Assembly (NCBI GenBank): GCA_947172415.1
Contig: OX359192.1
Location: 5,830,501 to 5,894,500, forward strand
Reading direction: 5' to 3'
Source: Chondrosia reniformis
Lineage: Eukaryota > Porifera > Demospongiae > Chondrillida > Chondrillidae
Length of the DNA stretch: 64,000 nucleotides
Position numbers and translations under genes: made by a program. Shown in pieces: positions 46,388-56,353 of this stretch; positions within the stretch are counted from its first letter, which is position 1; every line of letters starts with the position of its first letter. Under the pieces are notes generated by a model that saw only the letters and a program-made list of their open reading frames with translations, was not told the origin of the DNA and did no database searches.

Positions 46388-48745
46388 GTACAAACACATA
46401 AGACACCACAGTCCTGTACTCCATGTCTAGAATTGCTGTTAGTGAGGAGATAGTTAAGGCGTTAACCTCATATATACTTATTGAGCCGGAGATAGGGTCT
46501 TGGCCTCTACCAAACTTTCAAATGATCAAGGACCAGCAGAATATAAAGATGACAATACCAGTAGACTTAATCAAAGGAAGAAGTTGTGGAAAGCTGAATG
46601 TATCAGAAAGTGCATTCTTCAATCAAGAAGATTTCTGTAGCAAGCCAATCGGTGAGAATTGATATACGTACTATACAGTATAGCTGGAAATTTTGGCAGA
46701 TTGGCAATTCTGAGAGCAATTTGGCAATATTTCAACTGCCAAACTACATTGAACGTAGGAGAACAACCAACCATCTTGTCAGTAAAATTGCCAAAGTAAA
46801 ATCCATCAAATGCCATAATTTGAGCAATCTACCAAATATTCTTCCTGCCAAAATTTTCGGCTTTACAGTATACAGTTATGTTTTACAACAATACTGTACA
46901 TACTTATATACACATATACTGCCCTGTATATAGGTACATGTATATACGTACATTATATATATGTACATATAAGTATAATATTGTTGGTCATACAGTATGT
47001 ACTGTATATATATTCCCAAATGTATATGTATACATAGGAAGCTGTGTGGGACTGCCTATTTACTCATCCAAGAGATTTCCCATGAGGTTTCCCTTTGGAT
47101 TGAAGGAATCCATTAAAGTTGAAGTCTACAAGAAGAAAGCGATTACTGGGGATTGTCAAGATGAGACCTATATCAAGCTCACACAATATTACAAAAATGT
47201 TAAGAAATTGCATTTGAAGGTGCCTGCTGTGGGCATATTGGTACGTTAAGTGGTACATAGGATCTTTGCTCTTAGTATGTACACATAAGGAATTGTTACT
47301 ATAGGAACCATATTTGTTTAAGACAAAGAACGAGTGGCTAAAGTCTAATACTATTGATGAAGAAGTATTTTGCAAGTCCACTTGGAGCATACTTCCCAAC
47401 ATTCATCAACAGACTAAAGAACTAACAGCCACTGTCATAGGAAAAGTCCAAAACCTTGGAAAAGTAAGGTCATGATCACTGTTGGTGAATGCTATCAATT
47501 CCTCCTAAAATCAAGTCGCTATACTGTCACTTGTATCACCATTCCCCTTTAATTTTGAGACCATTATGTAACCTTTTAGCCAAAGTTTATGAGTTGGTTA
47601 GGGAGGATTTGGAAGTTGAAGTTCGTTTTTCTAATATAAAATGTATAGTTTACTACATTGTTTAAAATATGTTATTTAGAACATCAGAAGAATTTTTTCT
47701 ACAAAGTATATATAAATGTTGTTAGCTTATAAGACATAAACTGTAATGATAAATGAATTACTGTAGGTTTGTTTATATAACCAAAACCTCTCTTTATGCA
47801 ATCTAACGTATGATTTTTAATCTGTACATATATAATATTATATCCATCCATAAGCCTATATGTATCTATATGTATATTAACATTCAGGTGATAATAGTAC
47901 ATGTTTCAATACACTTTAGGGAACTGCTTCCACACTATTTAAAGTTAAGTGTTCCAGGGGCCTATCAGTTGAGTCTAATGAACATGGTAAAGTTACAATT
48001 AAACCAGTAAGTCAGGTTCTGAACTTACATCTCCCTCTGAGGTACAAGCAGGTGTTTATAATTACTCAGACAGTTTCAACATATAGCACAACACCATTAA
48101 ATTGTTTCCTGTTAAATTTTATTATTTGATTATGTTGAAACAGAATTCCATTGGCATTGCTGAAATCTTATTGGTTGGTGAGAAGGCCATAGGAGAAGAG
48201 AAGGCATGGCACAACTGTGAACTGAACATTGTGACAGATTATTATCTTTTTGGTAACTCAATGGGGAAAATCCTACCGACCTGTCACTTTCGAATCCCTA
48301 CTTTTTTTGGTGCATTCACAAATCCTTGCAATGAAGAAGGTCAGTAATATATATTTAATATCTGTGAATATACGTACGCATACATGCATATATTACTTTA
48401 CTTCTAACATACATAGCCCAGCCCCTGCCGAGTGTGATGGCAATATTCCACTACATACCGCAAGAGGAAATAGATGTAGAAAAACTGCAGCAAGTTAAGA
48501 AATTGAAATTTTTAGGAGGATTTACTTTAGTGAGAGCTGTGTCTGTTAGACTGAAGGTACCCCAAAAGGAGCAAGGATTAGTAAGATTTCACACCATTAA
48601 TATCAAAGTACACATACGTATATACTAGTAGCAAGATTCATGTACGTGGAACTGTACAGTTCTATGGGTATGTACGTAGTGCATGGAGAATTAGAAGGAG
48701 AAAACTCTTGTTTCTTCATCCAAAGCTCTCACTAGGTTTAGTTCC

Positions 48746-48781
<36 letters not shown>

Positions 48782-51093
48782 ATGTACAAGTGTTTATATA
48801 CATTACAAAAGGTCTTTATGTACGTACATATACGTATGTACTGTATATACGTATAGTTATATAACATTCATGAGAAGGTCGTGGTGTGTGAAAACAGGGA
48901 CTATGTGGTAATGGGAGACATGTATACAGCGATGGGTTCAGGGGACAGTGAGGATTATAATCAGGTTGTATACAAAAGGGAACTCTTAAAAACTAAGCAA
49001 ATCTTCATATTCATAAAGTACGTAATGATTTCAAATATCTAGTTTTAAAAGGGTACTTAAATAACATATTATATTAGACAGAAAAGGCATGTTTACTGTA
49101 ATCTTTTGTACCATGTATGTATTATATATCATATATGGGGAATTGAATGGGTCTAAAGAATGCGAGATTGTGAGTTTTGCCCCCATCTGTAATCTTTTGA
49201 TGCATACGCATTAACTTGACAATTCTGTATACTAGTCCGTACACCTTAAGCGTCATCTCGCATTCTTTTAACCACAATATACTTATACCTCAGTAACCTG
49301 TAATTTGGATAAATTGCAATCTATTACCCTTGCATTTGATTCCCGATATATGGTAAGCATAACATTATGTATATGTATACAATTGCTTGTAGAGAAGGTG
49401 CTGATAGCACCCTTCCTAGTTACTGCCAGGTACAATTGAGAGCCAGGAGGCCTCATGTTGCCTGCCCTAACACGGAAACCATTTATTCAAAGAAGATCAT
49501 CATAAGCAAACGTGACATTCAGGGTGAGTATTACAAACTAAATACTCCCAAATCATGATCAGTTAAAGTAAATGTTTGCCAATACACAATCATTCATTTG
49601 TAGAAGATGTGGAAGATATAGTTTCAAGAATATTTGGTGTTGATGATTCTGTCATCATAGCCCTCCTGGCCTGCCTCATTACATCTCTGGTGTTCTTTGG
49701 ACTCATAGGATCCGGCCACTTAACATTGGTGAATTAAGGAATTTTATTCATGTACCTGTGATTTATTAACCCTTTCTTGTGTAGTTATCAAGGAGGAAAA
49801 AACTGCCATCTCAAAGTATAGTCATACATCTTGTACCTACATATATACATAATATATGCATTGCTACATGTACATATGCCAATATGTCAATGCTACATGT
49901 ACATATGCCAATATGTCAATGCTACATGTACATATGCCATATGCCAAGGATTCGCAGAAGATAAAGAAAAAGACAAAGACTCCCAGGATCACTGATGAAG
50001 GGTGGAATTCCCAGAAACGGCTGGCTGACCCAGTGGAGAAGATGAAAGAAGGGAGAAAAGACTCCTGTATCTTCATCCAAAGCTCTCTTCAGGTTTAGTT
50101 TCCCTATAGGCTCTTTTACAGAATAGGCATAGCATGTAGGAAAATGGTACGTATCTTATATATACGTATGTACATACAAATGTCTTAATTTATATACATT
50201 TTGCTTTCATAAGGTCAGGTTGACAATCTTAAAGGAAACATTTTAAGAGGTACGAAACTATATGGGATTCAGAACCTTGCAGTATTTGTATGTGTTTATT
50301 TGCCTTTGATATTTAATTGTGTTATGAAGTGAAGAGAGAGGAGAAGAAGAAGTGGGAGAACCCCAACACTTTCCTTGAACAAGGTCCACATGGTCCTTAT
50401 TTTATGCTGCACAACTTCAAAACAACAGAACCACTAGATGTTGACAAGCTTAACACACTTAAAGTTGCTGGACTCCTCAAATATAAGGTAAAGCTACCAA
50501 AGCTAAAAGCCATTTTGTACGTAGGTCAACCATTCTGTAACACAAAACCTACAGTAAGAGAGGCAGTTCCTCATAGCTCTGTAGTTCAGGCAAGGTTAAA
50601 TTTTATTCTTTTTGTCTTAGGACAAGACCTTACCAGTAGTGTTTGGACATGTCAAGAAGATCCACGTGGATACAACAATCCTTAAAGAATCAGGTTCATC
50701 AGCTAGAATCTGGATTCAAGCTTCTAGTGGAATGTAGGCATACGTATATATATACATGATAATTAGACAGTTTCAATTGGTACACAGTATATATATATAG
50801 GCCACAACATGTAGAAGACAGCATGTTTCATATATATAAAAATTTCAAATCCTATACTTACCAAATGAAATTCAAATATTGCATATTGATTACTATTAAT
50901 GAATCTTTCATCTTCTCTTCTTCACAAGTGTACAAGAACTCCTACATAATCATTAAAAGGTGTATAGGACTATTTATTACTATTTACTTTATTTGACTAT
51001 AGGTATTTGTTGGAGTATGACCAAGCAGAGCCTGGCTATAGACTGGAGGTGAAATCTTTTCTTGAAAAATATTCTTTGGACAGTGAGAATTAG
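44294..51093 (+). CDS. Unrecognised large type I membrane protein
   Basis: I cannot assign this protein to a family. A signal peptide (MGMKFALILVFISSFKCPFT) is followed by a large secreted-type region over about a dozen exons (44294-44704, then near 45072, 45674, 45883-46202, 46425-46650, 47038-47247, 47305, 47920, 48143, 48416, 48870 and 49394). It has scattered cysteines and N-glycosylation sequons (NNT, NIS, NLT), and beta-rich text such as VTIPVSKIHIPILFERTYN and GIAEILLVGEKAIGEE. One membrane helix lies at about 49645-49725 (VIIALLACLITSLVFFGLIG). Splicing ACATTG to TTATCAAGG gives a basic stop-transfer LSRRKKLPSQ. A second join then gives MKREEKKKWENPNTF, leading into about 130 more cytoplasmic residues that end YRLEVKSFLEKYSLDSEN. 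The translated exons stay open across many joins, so it is a real gene. A shorter form ending at 49738 is possible. A receptor or adhesion role would be guesswork. Confidence 0.75.
45470..45652 (-). repeat. tRNA-derived SINE, best-preserved copy
   Basis: Read on the minus strand: TATAGCTCATGATCAGTGGC (A box with insertion), AGGACAACTGGCC, then a clear B box in CCTGGGTTCAATTCCCAGCA, and the tail TACTTGTGGTTTGATTATCA. The B box GGTTCAATTCC fits an RNA polymerase III promoter and the flanks can pair as a T-arm. It lies in an intron of the unrecognised membrane protein gene. Confidence 0.85.
46256..46388. repeat. (ATT)n / (GTT)n trinucleotide microsatellite
   Basis: About 130 bp of ATT/GTT/ATC triplets in an intron of the membrane protein gene. 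It gives poly-Ile or poly-Asn frames that are not genes. Confidence 0.95.
48690..48780 (+). repeat. Dispersed element A short copy with (TA)n tail
   Basis: AACTCTTGTTTCTTCATCC, AAAGCTCTCACTAGGTTTAG and TTCCCC match the element, which then gives way to a (TA)15 run at about 48749-48778. It lies in an intron of the membrane protein gene. Confidence 0.75.
49862..49942. repeat. 28-bp tandem repeat
   Basis: Three units of GCTACATGTACATATGCCAA plus TATGTCAAT, ending directly at the 5' border of dispersed element A long copy 3. It lies in the intron after the membrane-helix exon of the unknown membrane protein. Confidence 0.85.
49938..50160 (+). repeat. Dispersed element A, long copy 3
   Basis: From GCCAAGGATTCGCAGAAGAT to AGGAAAATGGTACGTATCTT. 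It differs from copies 1 and 2 by a few substitutions and whole-codon deletions (KIKKK for KIKIKKK-like text, VEKM for VEKKM), which keep the shared frame open. Confidence 0.92.
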
Positions 51094-53565
51094 AGTTTCT
51101 AACAATATAAATATCTCTTTGAATATAACAGGGTGTCCATGAAGTGTGTCATAAAGTATTAACCTTCCTTTACCAGAGTTACCTTAATTAGACTTGCTGT
51201 CATGGTAACTGGTTGCTATAGAAACTCTTCTTTGGTATTGTTGGAGATGAAACTGGGCTATGAAAAGAGAAAACAAAATGTACATTCTGGCAAATATATA
51301 GCTTATTATAGCTATACTCTGCATGGATATAAGGCTAAAAAGACAAACATTAAAAGCAATAAATAATAATTTAGTTAGAAAAATCAATAGAGATCTCTTT
51401 CAAAGAAAGGCTTTAATATACACATCAATTAATAGGCTACAGTTTGATCTTTAAATACTATAGCAATAATTTCCCAAACTCATAAAAACTAAATCACAGT
51501 ACTTGTAACCAAAGAGAAGCATGAACAATGTCTACTTGCAGAGATGACAAAGTAGTCCAGAGACAGTGTACAAGTAAAAGCAAATTACCCATAGCTATAG
51601 TAGACATAATTTACTGATTGTCAGAATTACGTATGTATATACAGTATAATGGATAAATACTTAAATTTGTCATCCAACTTTAGATAATCCTTCAAACACT
51701 CTACATATAATTGGCTATATGCATATATACAGTGCAAGTTACAAAATGTTTCACTCTAGGATAACCGCAATCAAGTTAGCTAAATATTAAATATTGCAAA
51801 TTATAGTAACTGCACAGCATTGATGGGTAACATAAAATGCACTCTTTTGACAGCAAACCTGACATTGGGACATTGAGATGATCACATATACACAACAGAT
51901 CTGATGGCCAATTGGCCAATAATTGGTTTAGCTCAATAGCTGCAATTACTTTCTATTCTGATAAGTTCTTATTGAACTGTGCTATTGTAACAAATATCAT
52001 TCCCTGTCATTACTGAGTTGCTTTGAACTAGACCTGCCATTGTTCTTTGTTATTCCCCATAACTATTCATAACAATAATCTGGACTAGAACATTCTAACA
52101 AAGTTCTCTAAGTAATAGTCAATCACAAATAATCTGAAATGATTATCACACAAAGAATACAAACTGACACGCCCTACTTTAAACTAAAAGCTACCAGGCC
52201 CCAGGGCTTTACTTTAAACTAAAATTGGAACAAGGATCACTATGAAACCCATACAACAGGAACAGCCAGATAGCTGGCTCCAGGGCCATAGAGGCACTTT
52301 AAACTAATTGCTGACCTATTAAATGGCTTGTACATGGCCAAGGAGCTCTCCAGCTGAGCACTGCCACATTTCTGGTTTGGCTGGAGAACATTAGCTGAGA
52401 GCTATGGACTAAAGCCAAACTGTATGAACAACAAGTTTGAGATTCATATGGAACTCAAGAAATTAAACTCATAGTAGAATGAACCTGGGTATAAACATGC
52501 TGACAATATATTATTGTCCTGGACTGATATAGACAACTATAAGAAAATTCTTATCCTGACATTTAAGTACAAAAAGTTCATACAGCCAACCAACTACAAA
52601 TTACCATGGTTATATCTAAATAACAAGATTACCATAGCAACAACTGCAATCCATGCAATCAATTCAGGCTGCAACTGAACAATTAGAACATTAACTTAGC
52701 TGGTAAGTACAATGTCTTTATGTCAATGTTATACTCACTGTAAATTCCATGCAAATTTTCCCTTGATCCAACACTTTCTTTCACTATCTTTTCCCACCTG
52801 AATGGGTTAAGCCAATAACTATAATAATAATTGCACTCTGTCCTCCTTGTTTCTTAATTGGACATGTTGCTAGGTAACCGATATTTGGATTCCATGACAA
52901 TTCTATAAATAGATGAATATACAGCAAATCAAGTATAGGCTGCACAATAAGACATATACTTGTCTACAATAAGACATATACTTGTCTAATCAAAATTTTA
53001 ATGTGTTAGTTTGTATAAACGTTAAGTACAAATTACATTTTGAACAGTCTCACAAGTAAAATATGAGGTAAAGATGCATGCTTATTAATAGATGCTAATC
53101 ATAACATTATAACTTAAACATTATTTAAAGTAGCTATATAGTTTGTATGATTCTCTAAACAAGATGACCTACCAATGAGTACGTATAGTTTAGGCATGGA
53201 CAACGCCAAAGTTAGCTAGGCAATTTTGCAATTGAGCAACGGCCATCTTGGATTCACAAATCGATTGAGCAATAGTATGACGATTACAAATAATCCTTGT
53301 GACGTTGTCCTGTGTTGTGCATGAAACATGCCGATTCATGCGCTTGCAAGAGAGCTTGTGAAATAAAATGCTAAAATAATCAGAGGTTCATTAAGATACT
53401 GATAGCTTGTTTATTAATTAAGCACTTCTATTCATGGGGTCACTGTACATTTTATGATTTGCTTCGCTGGATAGCCATGATTGATTTCTAGTCGAAATTC
53501 AATAACAATAACAACTTGTTGAATAGGCCGGGTTATGTTCTGCATGTTGTCTATTGTTCTTGAAC
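51094..53565. other. Gene-poor intergenic stretch
   Basis: About 2.5 kb, AT-rich, with no recognisable exon. A few short repeats are visible: ACTTTAAACTAA occurs three times at 52178-52310, and ACAATAAGACATATACTTG twice at 52945-52990. GGACAACG at about 53199 and CGTTGTCC at about 53304 form an inverted pair. The last 400 bp become more mixed in composition and may include the promoter of the candidate small gene. Nothing else seen. Confidence 0.5.
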
Positions 53566-54515
53566 ATGACCTCGAAAACAATAAGCAAAATTTTGGTTTC
53601 TACGTTTTTCCGCCAAGTTCACGATGTTTCCCGCCGACAATTTCTTATAAATAGGCAAGAAAATTTTCAGTCTTTGGCCTCCGGGCTATCAACTCTGGAG
53701 GTCTACTTTGGTGTGGATCGATACGAAAACCGTGGTAGGAGCACGACCATGGTACCATGCGACAAAGGGTCATCGGTGTTCGTATAGTGGGGTGGTCTCT
53801 CTACCTATGGGTTAGTGCCTGGAGATGTATCTCACTATTAATCCTGCTTGTGTGTTAAATTGGCACTTGCGGATTCTTGCTATACGACCCGTACCTGGAG
53901 GAGCGTGGGTCCAGTGCCACTACGTAGTCGGTCAGGAACCCCTGTTGTAGGCTGCAGCTTCAGGTTGGTTTGGAAGGCATTTGCATTTTAATTTGTATTC
54001 AGTTTTCGTATCCATGCATCAATGCAGTATTTCATTGTATATCATGTATTTTCAATTCTTTTCTTATAGTTCATTGAACTGATGGGTCCCTACTCTAAAG
54101 CGCCTGGCCGATCCCAATGAGCTAAAATCTGTGTACAGTGCTCTCAAGCTGCGTTGTGCGCACATGATGATTCTCATTGGTGGGAGTTTGTGGTCCGCCA
54201 GGGTCGGGCTTGTTCTGTCCGTAGCGTGAGGCAGTGCAGGACTAGTAACTGGTCACAGGTCGGTCAGGTACGCCGGACCGTTCCCGAGCAGCTTCTCTTA
54301 CGACGCAAGTAGTGGAAGTGTCAAACAGAGTTGAGAAACCGGAGGCCATTTGGGGCACGAAGTACTTCTACCTCCTCGTGGTGTGCCCTGGGATCGCCTT
54401 TACACTCAGTAAAGTGATGCGAAACGAAGTACTGCAGCACCGTTCCAGTAACGCTCAAAAAGGAGAAGAAACAGCATGGTCTCTTTACAACCATAAGAAC
54501 AAAGAACTTGTTTAA
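53566..54515 (+). CDS. Possible small mitochondrial-type membrane protein, structure uncertain
   Basis: A first open segment from 53566 reads MTSKTISKILVSTFFRQVHD and VSRRQFLINR: rich in Ser, Arg and Lys with few acids, like a mitochondrial import presequence. A second open segment ending at 54515 reads KPEAIWGTKYFYLLVVCPGI, AFTLSKVMRNEVLQHR and ends WSLYNHKNKELV; it has one short hydrophobic helix. Together they would look like a small single-pass respiratory-chain subunit. The joining splice sites are not certain and I do not recognise the family (a COX6A-like resemblance around the helix is weak). The sequence between (53.8-54.3 kb) is GC-richer than its surroundings and has two further short open segments. 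Treat as a candidate only. Confidence 0.35.
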
Positions 54516-55269
54516 GAACTACAACATTTTTTTAATTTAAAACCATGTACATGTATATTTCAGAATTGTCAAACAAAAATGATCATTGTGCAGTGGTTAT
54601 ATACAATCCCAATTGTCGATAATGATTAATTCATAAAGAATAATATACACCTTAAAATATAACACAGGTCATCGCAAATGTATACATATTCAGTATACTC
54701 TTGTAAATTATTGCATAACAAAAATCCAAAGACTGGGCCATGTACAGTATGTCCCTTAGATTGTGGCAACGTTGCAGGACACAGACATGTATCATAAAGG
54801 TCATCGTGTTGTAAGTAAAAGCGAAAGAGAAAAAAGGGGGAAATGGTGGAAAGTATGTAGCAAAAAAAGGAAAAAAGGAAAAAAGAAAGACGGTTGTTTC
54901 TCTTGTCCATATAGCCACAAAAAATTCTACATGATATAGTTACTGCATATACATATATTTCATCACTACTACCATATCATTTATGGTAAAAATTAAAAGT
55001 TTTTAATCACCTTATCCTATATGTGAAATGCCTGGAATGCATGACCCAAACAAATTCACATGGAAAATTATCAACAGCATGCTGATATACTTTTCTCAGT
55101 GTAGCAATTCACCGAATATATATCCAGCTATACGGGATATATACCAGTGACACTGAATATTTACAATTTAATGATTAATTGTCATGCAACAAGTGAAACA
55201 TAAGATTGTTCAGAAGATAAAAATTTCAGTATATATCATAAAAAGCAACTGTAAATTGAATACTAGTTA
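54516..55269. other. Intergenic region before LSM11 3' end
   Basis: AT-rich, no gene recognised. A purine-rich run of AAAAAAGG repeats at 54860-54895 produces false Phe/Ser-rich frames on the minus strand. The LSM11 3' UTR should start at its right end. Confidence 0.45.
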
Positions 55270-56299
55270 TTAGCTGCTGGTCTGGCTGCCAGTAGCTACC
55301 ACTTCTTCAACCTTGCAAATCACTATTACACTATCGCCACGTAGAAAAGAATATTTAGAAAACCTAACTCTAGGAGTTACTTCTTTGATGAAACTATACT
55401 TCAAAAGCATTTGAAACAAAGATCTAGCTTCTGCACTACAATCCATATCTTGCTGAGGCTGCCTAAGGGATACCAAAGTAGCTTCTCCTGAGTGGGTGAA
55501 CAAAGTTGAAACACCAGTGCTTTCAGCCTCTGAGTCAGTAGGGAAAGATAAACTTGCTTCCACTCTATCATCCTGAGAAGTAATTGGTTGCTTGTCACAG
55601 GGAGGTTCATCAAAAAGGTCTTCATATGGTGGGGTTTCTACAATTGAACAAGTTTCTCCTTTTTCTTCAGCATCCCGATTGGCTCTTTTTCTATGTCGCC
55701 TCTGTCTTCTTTTCTTTTGTTTTTTTCTTATTTGAGCATTGAAAGGAATATATACTTGCCAAACATTGCGAATAAGCAAATTGAAATGTTTGTCAAAAAG
55801 CACTATCTGTCCTTGCATAACTCCTCTTATGCCGGCTATGTTTCTTATCCAAACGTTCACAGAAGACTCGTTAGCAACGCATTCCTTCAGCATTAAGAAA
55901 GGACGTAAATGCGGATCTGCATATGAAGTACAATTGGATATGTGTTTAGGTTGGGTAGCTGTAGAGATAGACAGAGCGCTTACTGATCATAAAATCAATG
56001 ACTGTTCTGACAATGGCACCGGAGCCTGATACTTTAGTTTTGGTGCTTGTAGCAGTCGGGGAATCTTCGCATTCTTTCTTTACAGCTTGAACTTCGTCTA
56101 CGGCTGGTTCACCGGTATTTCTACTACCCCGAGGGCCAGATGTATCCTTTAGAGTCCCCTTGACAAGAGATTCGTATTTGGCTAGGTTATCTAAAGGTCT
56201 CGCATCGGGATAAGGAAGTTTCACTGCTTCTTCTGAAGACTTTAGAGCTTCCACAGGGTCAAAAGCAGAAGAGAGAGGGTCTAGCTGATCGTCTGCCAT
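55270..56299 (-). CDS. LSM11: U7 snRNP Sm-like protein LSm11
   Basis: LSm11 replaces SmD2 in the U7 snRNP, which cleaves replication-dependent histone pre-mRNA 3' ends. Two exons (56299-55984 and 55916-55270, 67-bp intron) join in frame to 320 residues (human 360). The N-terminal family motifs are present: FDPVEALKS and RPLDNLAKYESLVKGTL, the region that in vertebrates binds FLASH. The Sm1 motif is in VWIRNIAGIRGVMQGQIVLF followed by DKHFNLLIRNVWQVYIP. A long basic/acidic insertion follows (RKKQKKRRQRRHRKR), and Sm2 is SKYSFLRGDSVIVICKVEEV near the C-terminus, matching IFIRGENVLLV. The long spacer between Sm1 and Sm2 is typical of LSm11. Head-to-head with ACTR8. Confidence 0.9.
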
Positions 56300-56353
56300 G
56301 TTGCGTAATCACACTGCAAATGGCAACTCTAAACTCGACGCCTGAGCTACAAT
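56300..56353. promoter_or_regulatory. Bidirectional promoter, LSM11/ACTR8
   Basis: 54 bp between the ATGs, the tightest pair in the window. No TATA box. It contains TGCGTAATCACACTGC. Both 5' UTRs must be very short or extend into the opposite gene. Confidence 0.55.

Noticed and set aside
46218-46430. Poly-Asn / poly-Ile proteins
   Set aside because: Translation of the (ATT)n microsatellite.
44294-51093. Identification of the unknown membrane protein as the gamete fusogen HAP2
   Set aside because: Signal peptide, single TM and basic tail fit loosely, but the Cys-rich HAP2 signature and its spacing are absent.
54130-54312. A thrombospondin type 1 repeat in the Cys/Trp-rich open segment
   Set aside because: The WxxWxxW and CSxTCG pattern is not present; only scattered Cys and Trp are.
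54626-54918. Phe-rich minus-strand frames with membrane-like character
   Set aside because: They arise from an A/G-rich low-complexity run; no homology and no splice context.
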